A DNA stretch of 64,000 nt, from the NCBI RefSeq assembly GCF_019393635.1, contig NC_057866.1:5792223-5856222 (forward strand), given 5' to 3'. Under the pieces are notes generated by a model. It had not been told where the DNA came from and did no database searches. It saw only the letters and a list, made by a program, of their open reading frames with translations. The DNA is from Dromiciops gliroides (taxonomy: Eukaryota > Chordata > Mammalia > Microbiotheria > Microbiotheriidae). This document shows, in pieces, positions 22,541 to 32,077 of the stretch. Each line of letters starts with the position of its first letter. Positions within the stretch are counted from its first letter, which is position 1. Both the position numbers and the translations under genes were made by a program.

Positions 22541-23240
22541 TAACCCCAAAGAGACTAAAGAAAGAGAAAAAGGAGCCCTGTGTACAAAAATATCCATAGC
22601 AGCTCTTTTGGGGGCGGCCAAGAAACCAGAGGTGTGTTCATCTATTGGAGAACAGCTGGTCAAGTCATGATATACGAACGTAACTGAATAATATCGTACT
22701 GTAAGAAATTATCAAAGGGACACTTTCAGAGAAACTTGGTAAGTCTTATATAAACAGATTCAGAGAAAAGTGAACAGAACCAGGAGAATAACATAGACCA
22801 TAACAACATTCTAAGAACTGGTTGTCCTTCATGCTGGAAGAGGACCCAAATGGCATCGAGGTATGATGTCTCTGAGGGTGACTGATCAGACTACTAGGAG
22901 TTCAAAGCACTCTTCCACAGGTCGGGCACAAATAGCAACTTTCGGGGTGGAGATGGCTCTAATTTGTGCATCTCACATTATAGTGGGCCAGCACCACTAT
23001 AAGGAAAAGCAACCTTGAAATTTGAGAACTCTGATCAACACACTGACTGACCACCATTCTGGGGGACTGATGCATGAAGCCTGCTGCTCACCTCCTTATA
23101 GAGAAGGGAAGCAGAGCAAGATAAACCTTTCCAGGCAAGGCTAATGTGGGAATTGGTTTTGCTTGATTACATGTGTATCACAAGGGCTTTGTTATTCCTT
23201 TTTTCCAATGGTGGTGGGAGAGGAAAAGAGGACAGAGAGG
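22540..23240 (+). mobile_element. LINE-1 3' end with an inserted repeat
   Basis: ORF2 end (AACTGAATAATATCGTACTG, AACAGAACCAGGAGAATAAC) and marsupial L1 3'UTR (GCTAATGTGGGAATTGG to CAATGGTGGTGGGAGAGG). About 22820-23020 is a separate repeat beginning GTTGTCCTTCATGCTGGAAG. Confidence 0.7.
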
Positions 23241-23564
23241 TAGGAAAGGGGAAAAAAAAAGAAGAGAGAGACATCAAGGCATGAGAAGACAACAGAAAGG
23301 ATGCCAGAAAGAAGCCCAGATCAGTAGGAGAGTTTTGAAAGCTATGAGAAAAATGTATCCTATGCTTTAAAAGAAAAGCAGTTTCATCTGCAACTCGTTG
23401 TACAAAGTACATGGAAATGTCCATTTCATTTGGCATTTGTGAAATTCAGAATAAAAAAATATATATGTTTTAAAGAAATTGCGCAGACCTTCAGAATAGC
23501 GACAAAAGATGCCAACAAAAGCCCAGAAGGATTGTGACTGGATGTCATCATATCTGTGTGTGTG

Positions 23565-23880
23565 CTATTGAATCCTGCCTCTGCTACTGACAACCTGAGT
23601 GACCTGAGGCAAGTCACTTGACCACTGTGACCTCCAATTTTTCATTGTTTTTTATTTATTTATTTATTTATTTTTTGGTAAGGCAATTGGGGTTAAGTGA
23701 CTTGCCCAAGGTTACACAACTAGTAAGTGTCAAGTGTCTGAGGTCAGATTTGAACTCAGGTCCTCCTGAATCCAGGGCTGGTGCTTTATCCACTGCGCCA
23801 CCTAGGTGCCCCACACTTTTTCATTGTTAATGAAAGAACTGGACCAGAGGATCTCTCAGGTCCCTTCCAGCTTGAAATTG
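23565..23880 (+). repeat. MIR fragment split by a SINE
   Basis: Head to GAGGCAAGTCACTTGACC left of the SINE, then GACCAGAGGATCTCTCAGGT right of it. Confidence 0.6.
23650..23812 (-). mobile_element. CORE SINE with (TTTA)n tail
   Basis: Full reverse copy. Target duplication TTTTTCATTGTT. Confidence 0.92.
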
Positions 23881-24164
23881 GTGAGAATACACTTACACTT
23901 ACCACCTCACGTGGCGTGATGGGTTTGGGGAAACAGACATTGTGAATCTTAATACCATGAGCATCCAAGAATGCATGGGTAAATGGTACTTTAAGGATGA
24001 AAATGATATTATTGTTATTCACCTAGGATCCATCTGCTCCAATTGGACAAAGAAGTAGAGATCTATGCCTGAGGTGAAGGGCCATGAGCTCAAACCCCCA
24101 ACCTTATATGGAGGTCAGAGTTCAGTTCTTTACCTTTTTCCCTGGCTCCCCTTCTCATGGTGCA

Positions 24165-24275
24165 GGCAGGAGTCCTGGACTCCAGTCCTGGTTTTGCTAC
24201 TGAGTCAATGTTATCTTGGACAAGTTACTCAGCCTCTAGCCTCAATTTCTCAATCTACAAAATGAGGTTTTTGAA
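24165..24275 (+). repeat. MIR fragment
   Basis: TTTTGCTACTGAGTCAATG to CTCAATTTCTCAATCTAC. Confidence 0.5.
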
Positions 24276-24409
24276 ATAGTTGATTTCTAAGGTTCCTTTC
24301 CACACCATCATTCCATGAGCCTAATATCCTAAATCCCTTCTCTTCCTTTTGACTTTAGTTTCTTCATCAGAGAGGTTGGCCTCAATGAACTCTAATGGCC
24401 CTTCATTTA

Positions 24410-25010
24410 TTGGATAAGCCTATAATAAGCACCTACTGTGTGCTTGATATTGTGCTGGAGACTCAAAGAAAAAAATCACAGTCCCTGACCTCAAGAAGCT
24501 TATATTAAGTTGGAGAAAACAATATGTCACTGAAAAGAAAATACAAAGGAGATTCTGTTGTTCAGTCAGGTCTGACTCTTTGTGACCCCATTTGGGTTTT
24601 TTTTTAGCAAAGCCACCTGAGTGATTTGCCATGTCCTTCTCCAGCTCATTTTACAGGTGAGGAACTGAGGCAAAGTTAAATAACTTGCCCAGGGTCACAC
24701 AGCTAATGTCCAAAGCCAGACTCAAATTCTGGAAAATGAGCCTTCCTGCCTCAAGCCCAATATGCTAACTGCTTCGCCACCTAGCTGCCCTTATAAATGA
24801 GGCAGATACAATTAATTTTTAGATGACGGTATTAGCATCATGGGGACATCATGAAAGACCTGTGCTTGAGGGGGTGTTTGAGCTGAGTTTCAAGAAAGCT
24901 GGAGATCATGAGGGAAGGCATTCCAGGCATGGGGGACAGCCTGGGCAAGAGCCCAGAGACTGGAGATGGAAGTCTGTCTCTAGAACCCTTGTTGGCAGGG
25001 TATTACCCCT
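24410..25010 (+). repeat. Old L2/L3-like dispersed repeat, split by an RTE-type SINE
   Basis: AATAAGCACCTACTGTGTGC and CCTCAAGAAGCTTATATTAA on the left; GGCATTCCAGGCATGGGGGA on the right. A longer member of the family at 705 and 63485. Confidence 0.65.
24556..24792 (-). mobile_element. SINE with BovB/RTE-like tail (MAR4-type)
   Basis: The left end reads TTGTTCAGTCAGGTCTGACT, CTTTGTGACCCCAT and TTTGCCATGTCCTTCTCCAG, which matches the known BovB/RTE 3' end in reverse. It then continues into a CORE-SINE body ending CACCTAGCTGCCC. Confidence 0.7.
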
Positions 25011-25159
25011 ATTTTCAAGGGAGGCAAGTAGCCCAGGAGAAAATAGATGGGGACTTTAAAAAAAATGTTTCAATGAATAGATTTTTCAAAAAAATCTTCC
25101 TGAAAAGAAGGTGAGAAGAGTTTGAAGACCTGTGGTCCAGTGCCTGCAGAGGTAGCGAG

Positions 25160-25290
25160 TTATCTCTTTCTCTGGGATCTCATGGGGATACAGGCAGAGG
25201 CTGGATGACCACTTGTTGGGGGGGGGGTGACCCAGGGGATCCTTGGCCAGACACATGTTGAACTAGGTGTCCCTGAGATCCCGTCCAGCT
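25160..25290 (+). repeat. L3/CR1-type 3' end fragment
   Basis: GGCTGGATGACCACTTGTTG to ACTAGGTGTCCCTGAGATCC. Confidence 0.6.
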
Positions 25291-25388
25291 AGAAGAGAAC
25301 GAGTTTTCAGTGGCAGCCAGAAAGAGTATGAATTCTTAGGATCCCGGATTCCCGCTGGGGACAGAGGAGCCCCAACTTGAGTGTGATG

Positions 25389-25401
25389 TGCCATCTAGTG
25401 G
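25389..25401 (-). promoter_or_regulatory. CTCF-like core motif, reverse
   Basis: TGCCATCTAGTGG fits the reverse CTCF core at all 13 positions. It faces the forward motif at 15552 and lies 1.9 kb upstream of the FGF19 start codon. Confidence 0.45.
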
Positions 25402-25739
25402 CCAACACTGTTCCAGATGGTTGGGCTGGAAAAGGGGAGTGTAGTCTCCTCAGACACCCAACTAGGTCACAGTTTACAGCCCACAGTAAGCCCAAGAAAA
25501 GGGAAAACAGAGAGAGAAAGCTCAAACCCAGGAAACTTTTAAGGAGTAAAGTAGCCTGGGGGAGGGCAACCTGCCAAGCATTTTTGAATGGGAAAGGACC
25601 CCCTGGCTTCCCTGAAGTCAATTTTTTATCAAACTGTAGAGAGGAGTTGGTCAAAGCTTAGCTTGTGCCAGGACAGTGGTGGGGTGCCAGGGAGGGAACA
25701 TGACAGTGTAGGCCGAGAAGGTCCTGTTACTAATAACCA

Positions 25740-25945
25740 CTATCCCTTAGAACAGTGCTGGACACACAGTAAGTGCTTAATAAATGAAGGCTTGTGGCCT
25801 TGCCTTTCTAAGGGCATAGGTCTTCACAGCACAGGTATCATTGATCCCATTTTGCAGAGGTAATTGTGACTTGTCCAAGGTGGGCCCCGCTAGTAAGTGT
25901 TGGTATTCCAAGCCAGGACTGTTCAGGCCAGCATTTACTCTCCCT
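25740..25945 (-). repeat. L2-like end plus MIR-like fragment
   Basis: CACACAGTAAGTGCTTAATAAATG then CCATTTTGCAGAGGTAATTG and TTGTCCAAGG. Confidence 0.45.
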
Positions 25946-26540
25946 TTTGTATCTGGCACACTTCCCTCTCCTTGGTTTCAAGGAGCCCCCTCAGCTTAGG
26001 TGGGTCCTCAGCAGAAACTCCACTTCCAGATGAAGCCAAAGACCCCAGGAGGCTGGAGCCCAGAATGTCAGCGATGGGACACCCCTCCCAGACCTGCAGT
26101 GTAGATGGGAGGACAGCCACGCATTGGGAGTATGGTCCAGGAGATCTCCAGAGAGAAAGGCCCTGCCCGTGCCTCCCAGGCCTTGCTCCTTGGGGTTGGT
26201 GGCAGATCAGGCCCCCTCCCAGCCACATCTCCTCCTATGGGCTCTGGCCTGGCCAGCTTTCTTTTGTCATGGTCCACCAGGGGCCAGGAGAGTAAGGGGA
26301 ACCGGAGAAAAGAGGTGTTGGGGGAAGAGAAAGGGGCCTGGGGCAGGCAGTCTCCCTTCTCTCTCTGGATTTCTGCTCCCCAGCCCTTGGTGCCAGACAG
26401 GGGAAGTGGGGTGGGGAGATCTGACTGGGAGCCCGCTCCTTCACGGAAGTGCATCCACCCTTCCCATAAGCTCCTCTTCTCCCTGCAGGCGGACTGAATC
26501 TGTGGCCCAGAACTAGGCCCCCAGGAGCCAGCCAGCCAGC
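25946..26540. other. Unassigned FGF19 upstream sequence
   Basis: GC-moderate, no recognised repeat. Overlapping ORFs on both strands (about 130 aa) have no recognisable product. Confidence 0.3.
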
Positions 26541-26815
26541 CTTCCCTCTTTTTCTCCTTCTGTCTTCCTTCCTTCCTTCCTTTGTCCTCTCTTTCCCTCC
26601 TTGCCTCTTTCCCCTTTTGTCCTCTCCCTTCCTCGTCTTTTCTTCTCCCTTCTTCCTTCCCTCCTTATCTTTTTTCCTTCTCTCCTTCCCTTAGCCGTAC
26701 TTTCGATCCCTCTTTATCTCCTTTCTTCCTTTTCTTCCTCTTCCAACCTCCCATTCTCTCTTTCCTGTCCCTCTCCCTCCTTCCTTGTTAGCCGCCTCCT
26801 CCCCCCCCACCCCCG
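26540..26815 (+). repeat. Polypyrimidine tract upstream of FGF19
   Basis: About 275 bp, mostly C/T, ending about 230 bp before the TATA box. It is a potential H-DNA former. Confidence 0.85.
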
Positions 26816-26857
26816 CCACCCCTCCCCACTCCTAGGGCCAGGGTGGGAGGGCCCGCT

Positions 26858-26939
26858 AGGGGCGGAGCTCAAGGGACTGGGGGTGGGGGGTGAGAGAGGA
26901 AGGACAGTGTCCGCGCGTGGGGGGGTAGGGGGGCGGGAC
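26858..26939 (+). promoter_or_regulatory. GC boxes of the FGF19 promoter
   Basis: Two Sp1-type GC boxes, GGGGCGGAG near 26859 and GGGGGCGGGA near 26928, lie 110-190 bp upstream of the TATA box in a locally G-rich stretch. Assignment to FGF19 is by position only. Confidence 0.5.
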
Positions 26940-27046
26940 GGGTCTGTGAGTGAGAGTTCACCCGTGGGTGTGTGCTAGACTCCCGGAGATTTGACCCTGG
27001 TATGAAATACTCTATAGGCAGAAACCTCATCAAAGATAAGGAGCTC

Positions 27047-27054
27047 TATAAAAG
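27047..27054 (+). promoter_or_regulatory. TATA box of FGF19
   Basis: TATAAAAG lies 232 bp before the FGF19 start codon, so transcription should begin about 25-32 bp downstream (near 27075-27085). The resulting leader of about 200 bp contains no ATG. Confidence 0.6.
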
Positions 27055-27278
27055 GCTTGGGCACCTGCAGCCACCGTGTCCTCTTCTTCCCCCCAATCCT
27101 AGCTAGCGCCTTGGCTCCCTAGTGCTTCTGTACGTCCGTCGGGAAGCGTCTAGCTGCGAGACCGTGCGTGCCAGCGCCTGTGCGGCCGCCGCGTGTGTGC
27201 TTTCGTGCCCACCACTGTGCACACGAGCCGCTGCTTGGAGAGAGGCAGCTCCTGGGCTAACCCACCTCCGGTGGCACC

Positions 27279-27507
27279 ATGACTCTCCTGCTGACCCCTC
27301 TGCTGACCCTGTCCGCGCTCTGGCTGGCCCCGACGGTGCGCTCCCGGCCGCTGGCGGACGCCGGCCCGCACGTCTACTACGGCTGGGGGGAGCCCATTCG
27401 CCTGCGGCATCTCTACACGGCCAACCGGCATGGGCTGGCCAGCTTCTTTTTCCTGAGGATCCACCGCGACGGCCGCGTGGACGGCAGCCGGAGTCAGAGC
27501 TCGCTAA
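27279..27507 (+). CDS. FGF19: FGF19 coding exon 1
   Basis: Encodes residues 1-76 plus the first base of codon 77: signal peptide and first beta strands. It ends at a consensus donor (gtgagt). The split codon 77 becomes Ser when joined to exon 2, as in human. Confidence 0.95.
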
Positions 27508-27535
27508 GTGAGTTGGTGAGGGGGTGGAAAGGAAC

Positions 27536-27586
<51 letters not shown>

Positions 27587-30500
27587 CGCGCGCGCGCGCG
27601 CGCCTGTACATCTATGTGCACCCTCGGGTTTGCTTGCCTGCTTTCCTTTGGAACTGCAGACCCTCCCTCCCTTCCAGACGAAAGGCTCTTGGAGTGCCTC
27701 TGTCCCCCGACGCTGGTCCAAGCTCATCCCAATTGACTGGAGGAGCTGTCTGCCCAGAATCCTCTGGCCGGAGGTCTAGACTGGCGGCGGATAGAGGCGG
27801 GTGCGCCCTCCGCCTGAGGCACATTTCTCAGTCCCTCTCAGCCAGGGTAACCCTGCCTTCTGGCCAGTTGCTCGCAGCCAGCACCACCACCCCTCAAAAA
27901 TCCTTGGGTCCTTGGAGGCCGGGTTTGAGGTTGCTCGGAGCTACAGCTCGGGGGCTTGGTCTCTGGCTCTGAGCAATGTTCTGGGGGCCTCGTTGGAGCA
28001 CTTCTTCCGTCCTCATCCCAACCTCACCTGTCTCCTTTCTGCGCAGGTTTGCTGGAGATCAAGGCGGTAGCTCTTCGGACTGTGGCGATCAAGGGGGTCC
28101 ACAGCTCTCGGTACCTGTGTATGGGAGACGCCGGGAAGCTCCAGGGATCGGTAAATCCACTCCCCAGTCCGAACCTCGTGGGCTTGGGTAACTGGCTCCA
28201 CGGGCTTTCCAATTCCGGGGACTGGGGCTCTTCACTCACCTCTGCTAGTTTTCCGGGCTTACAAACTGATATTGATGTTTGTTTACCTCTGTGTAACCCT
28301 GAGCTCAAAAGAACTTAACCACTCCCAGCCTCAGTTTCCTCAACTGTAAAATGGTGATAATAATACCTATTTCGAGGCTCTAATGAGATTAGGGATGTCA
28401 AATGCTTATCCAGCCTTGGAACTCAGCTGGAGGAGGAATGTGGGGTCTTTGTGTTAAGAAGCCGGGAGCCAGGCACTGCTGGAGGCACTAGAGGAACTGG
28501 GGAGCCCTGGGGTCTCAGAATGCAGCCTGCAGGGCGGGCGACTCCAGCTCCTACCCCAGCCGCGGGAGGAGTTTGCTAGTTGAGAGATTGCAAAGAGAGA
28601 AAAATCTCAGAAACTACATCCTGGGGGATTGAGGAACTAAGGAGTCAAGAAGTGAGAAAGGGTAGCTCAACCAGCCGAGGGCTGAAATCCAGGGCAGAAA
28701 AGTGCGCAGAGAGATTCGCTTTGTGCAGACGGCTTGGCGTTTGCACTGAGCGAACGAGAAGTGACTGTCTTCGTAGTGAGCTGCCAGCAAGGACACTTAG
28801 AAGTAAGAATTAAAAGGGGCGCTTTTATTTTCTGAACAAGCCACAGAAAGCCCCTGAAAGGGCTCTCCTACTGCTTTAAATCTTCTCGAAATTTGGTTAA
28901 GTGCTTTCTCTAGGCATACCCGGGAAACCCCAGGGGAGACTGGGAGAGGGAAAGGGGGGTGGGGTCAATGCCGGGGCCCAATTTTTCTGCATTTGGGGTT
29001 AAGTCACTTGCCCAGGGTCACACAGCTAGTAAGTGTTAAGTGTCTGAGGCCGGATTTGAACTCAGGTACTCCTGACTCCAGGGCCGGTGCTCTATCCACT
29101 GCGCCATCTAGCTGCCCCTGCATTTTCTAATAAAAGCATAAATAGAAGACCTAGGCTCCCCGACGCCTGAGTCTCCCTAGCTAGGTAGTTTTCAAGTCCC
29201 TCTCCCTTTTCGAGCCTCTGTTTATTCCTCTCTTAAATGGGCTGACCTCCCTCTCAGCGCTGTTTAGGGTCTCAGCCGAGCATCTTGGTAGTGCTGGAGC
29301 TGTCCATTTGCTCACTAGTCTGTTCGAAGCTTCTTACTCCGCCCCAGGCACAGTGCTGAGAGCCCTGCGTACCGAGAGAAATCCCAACATTCCCTGCCCT
29401 CGAGGGCCCTTTCTAGTTGGGGAGAGTGACTGCTGGTAAATCCCAGGGAGATTGAAATCCCTGAGAGACCCCAGGCTAGTCCTTTAGCCTCCGGGAGTTT
29501 CGGTATCTTCTAGGATACTGGGGGGAGGGGAGGGCGCGGGGCGGTGAGAGAGAATAGCACCTTCTTTTCTGAGTTGTTGTGAGTCCCCTCTGAGATCACA
29601 GAGTTAAGTGTTTTCCAAACTTCAAAGCAGTGGCCTAAATCAGCTATTATTATGTAAAGTGCTTCCCCATCTTTACGGCTGTAAGGGAGGGTTAATTATG
29701 TCACCCTCGTTATAGATTCACCGGGTTCCCCTATTTTAAATCCTGCCTCTTGCCAATTGTCGGGATAGTTTTTCAAAGGTTTAGTCAATTCTTCTGTCCC
29801 CAGAAGCCTGGGCTTCCAAAGGTTGGCCGCCAGTCCCACCAAGCTGGTCTCTTCATCTTAGAATAATAAACACTTCCAGCCGGTCAGCCAACCACCCTCC
29901 TGCTCCCCTATTACTGTTCAACTCAGGCCCCATCCGAGAGCCAGCCCCCACTAACAAGGAACTAGCCCATGCAAAAGCAGAGCTTGCTGCTTCCCTAATT
30001 AGCTGTCAACAAAGGCAGGAGTTCAAAGGAAGCCATTCTAAAAGCCCCTCTCTTTCTGGGGTCATCGCTGGCTGTTGGCTGTGGGAGGTCTGAGAAGGGT
30101 GGTCCAAAGAGGGCCGGTCAGGGGCCCCAGTGCCCTCCTGCCCTGCTGTGAATGCCCACCCCCACCCCTTGTGTTTCTGAAGACCTGGGAATAGCCAGGA
30201 CTTCCCAGGCCGGATCCATTGCCTGCTAGGATGTTGCAGGGAGAGCCCAGCTTTGATTAGCTTCTACCCAGGATGCTCCATGACCCGACCTCAGGCCTTT
30301 TGATGTTGGTCCCCAGCTTGTTTTGTAGCTGGGAACCACTGATGTTAGATCTCGTTGTGACCTTTAGTCATTAAATACTTGAAGGGGAGGGGAGGACTTG
30401 GGGAGAGGAGAAAGGAGGAGGGGGCCCTGGGGAGAGATTTGGCACCTGGGGCATTGGAGCTGTTTTTCCTATTGGGGCACTTACTTCAAGTGGCAGCACC

Positions 30501-32036
30501 AGTGGCCACACATGCCCCAACCATTCATCAAGTGATTAGCACGGAAGGCCTTTTTCCACCTTTGCTCTGTCAAGACTCACTAGGACAGACATCTTCTGGA
30601 GGGGCCTCCTGGAAAAGCAATTAGTCTTACTCTGTTTGGGATCAGAGGGCTGCACTAGGAGAATGGGAGCTGGGGATGCCAAGATGGCATTGAGGCTAGA
30701 CCAGAGGAAGAGCTTCCTAACAAGCCAAGGCTCCCAGAGTGAACTCTCTCTCCTCAGAGCTCCCAGCAAGGTGGGGGGTGGGGGGGATTCCCAGACACAT
30801 CTGGGCTGGACCCAGTTCCTCTGAGAGCCCCCATGTGTCTGAGGCCCTGAGGTCCTAGAGCTGCCACCTGGCCTGGGCAATGTGAAGGCACCAGGGGGCT
30901 GGCTCCCTGTTTTCTAGCTACTGTTGCACATCCTAACATTTCCAGTCGAAACCACTGGTTTTAAAAGCATTCAGTGTGGTTAAATGCTGTCTGCTGAAGT
31001 GAATGGGCTTTCTTTTGAGAATTACATTGTCTGCTAATCTTTCAGGCAGCTAGGTTTTTTTTTTAAAAATGCTAGATCTGGAAAGAAAAATAAGATTGAA
31101 AAGCCCCCTCCCAGTCCCCAATCACTTAGAATCCTGATAACCACCCAAGGGACACCTGACAGAAGGAGACAGGGGCTGGTTGACCCCCAAAGCCCCTCCC
31201 TTCCAGCTCTGCCATCCTATGGCTCTGAATTCAAGAGAATAGCACAAAGAGGGTCAGCAGGGGATTGAGACAGAGGCGATCATCAGAGCTGTTCAGAAAG
31301 AAGGTGCTGCCCTGGGAGGTCTCGGATCCCCAGCTCTGGAGGCTTGTCAGGGATAGGATGAGGGATGGAGAGCTCAGGGAAGAGTTGGACCAGATGCCTC
31401 CGAGGCCCCTCCAACTCAGACTCAGAGATTGGGGGAGTCTGAGGCTCATTCTTCAGTTTCTAGCTGGTATTCCATTTTGGAAATGATTGACTATAGGATG
31501 GAGTAAGCAGCAGCTCCAGTCTCCTGGAGGTTTTATTACAGGTTGCAAGAGTTCCCTGGGAGTCATGACCTGCAGTTCACTGACCCCTGAGCGGGAGTCA
31601 GAGCCCTGAGCTGTGGGGCCCTTGTGGCCCCTGAGTTCTGCACTCCCGGTTGTTGAGCCCAGCATCTCAGTCATCAATATTGGCGGGGCAGGCTGGCGGG
31701 GGGGGGGGGGGGGGGGGGGAGGGAACTCTCCTCTCCTGGAGAAGAGAAGTGTTTGGACTGGGGCAGGAGCATGAGGATTGAGGGGTTTCTTCTAAGACTC
31801 CCCAGATCCTTGCAGAGAAACCGCAGATGAATTGACTTATTAGAAATGTAAATGAACCATGGGCACCAGACATCTGTCTCTAAAAACGAATCCCTGCTGT
31901 AGGCTATAATAATATTGTTGAAAAGCCTAAAGAGCTTGGAAATACAAGTTTCGGATTCAGATCCTGGCTTGCCCTCTCCCTCATTGGCTAAGTAAATGGG
32001 CAAGTCCCTTTCTCTCTCCATCGGGTCTTGAGTTTC

Positions 32037-32077
<41 letters not shown>

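Larger units (their letters stand above)
31515..31960 (+). repeat. IR-1 segment, copy A (intron 2)
   Basis: About 450 bp that aligns collinearly with 35585-35995. Landmarks shared in order are the IR-1 core with its flanks, a 16-base identical run CTGAGCTGTGGGGCCC, the GTGTTTGGA run, TTTCTTCT, ATTGA-TTATT, the AATAATATT run and a terminal GATTCAGA. Copy A also holds a 22-base G run. It could be an old local duplication or two members of an unnamed dispersed family. Confidence 0.65.

Noticed and set aside
27103-27621. 172-aa minus-strand ORF over FGF19 exon 1
   Set aside because: Antisense shadow of a CpG-rich exon plus the CA repeat.
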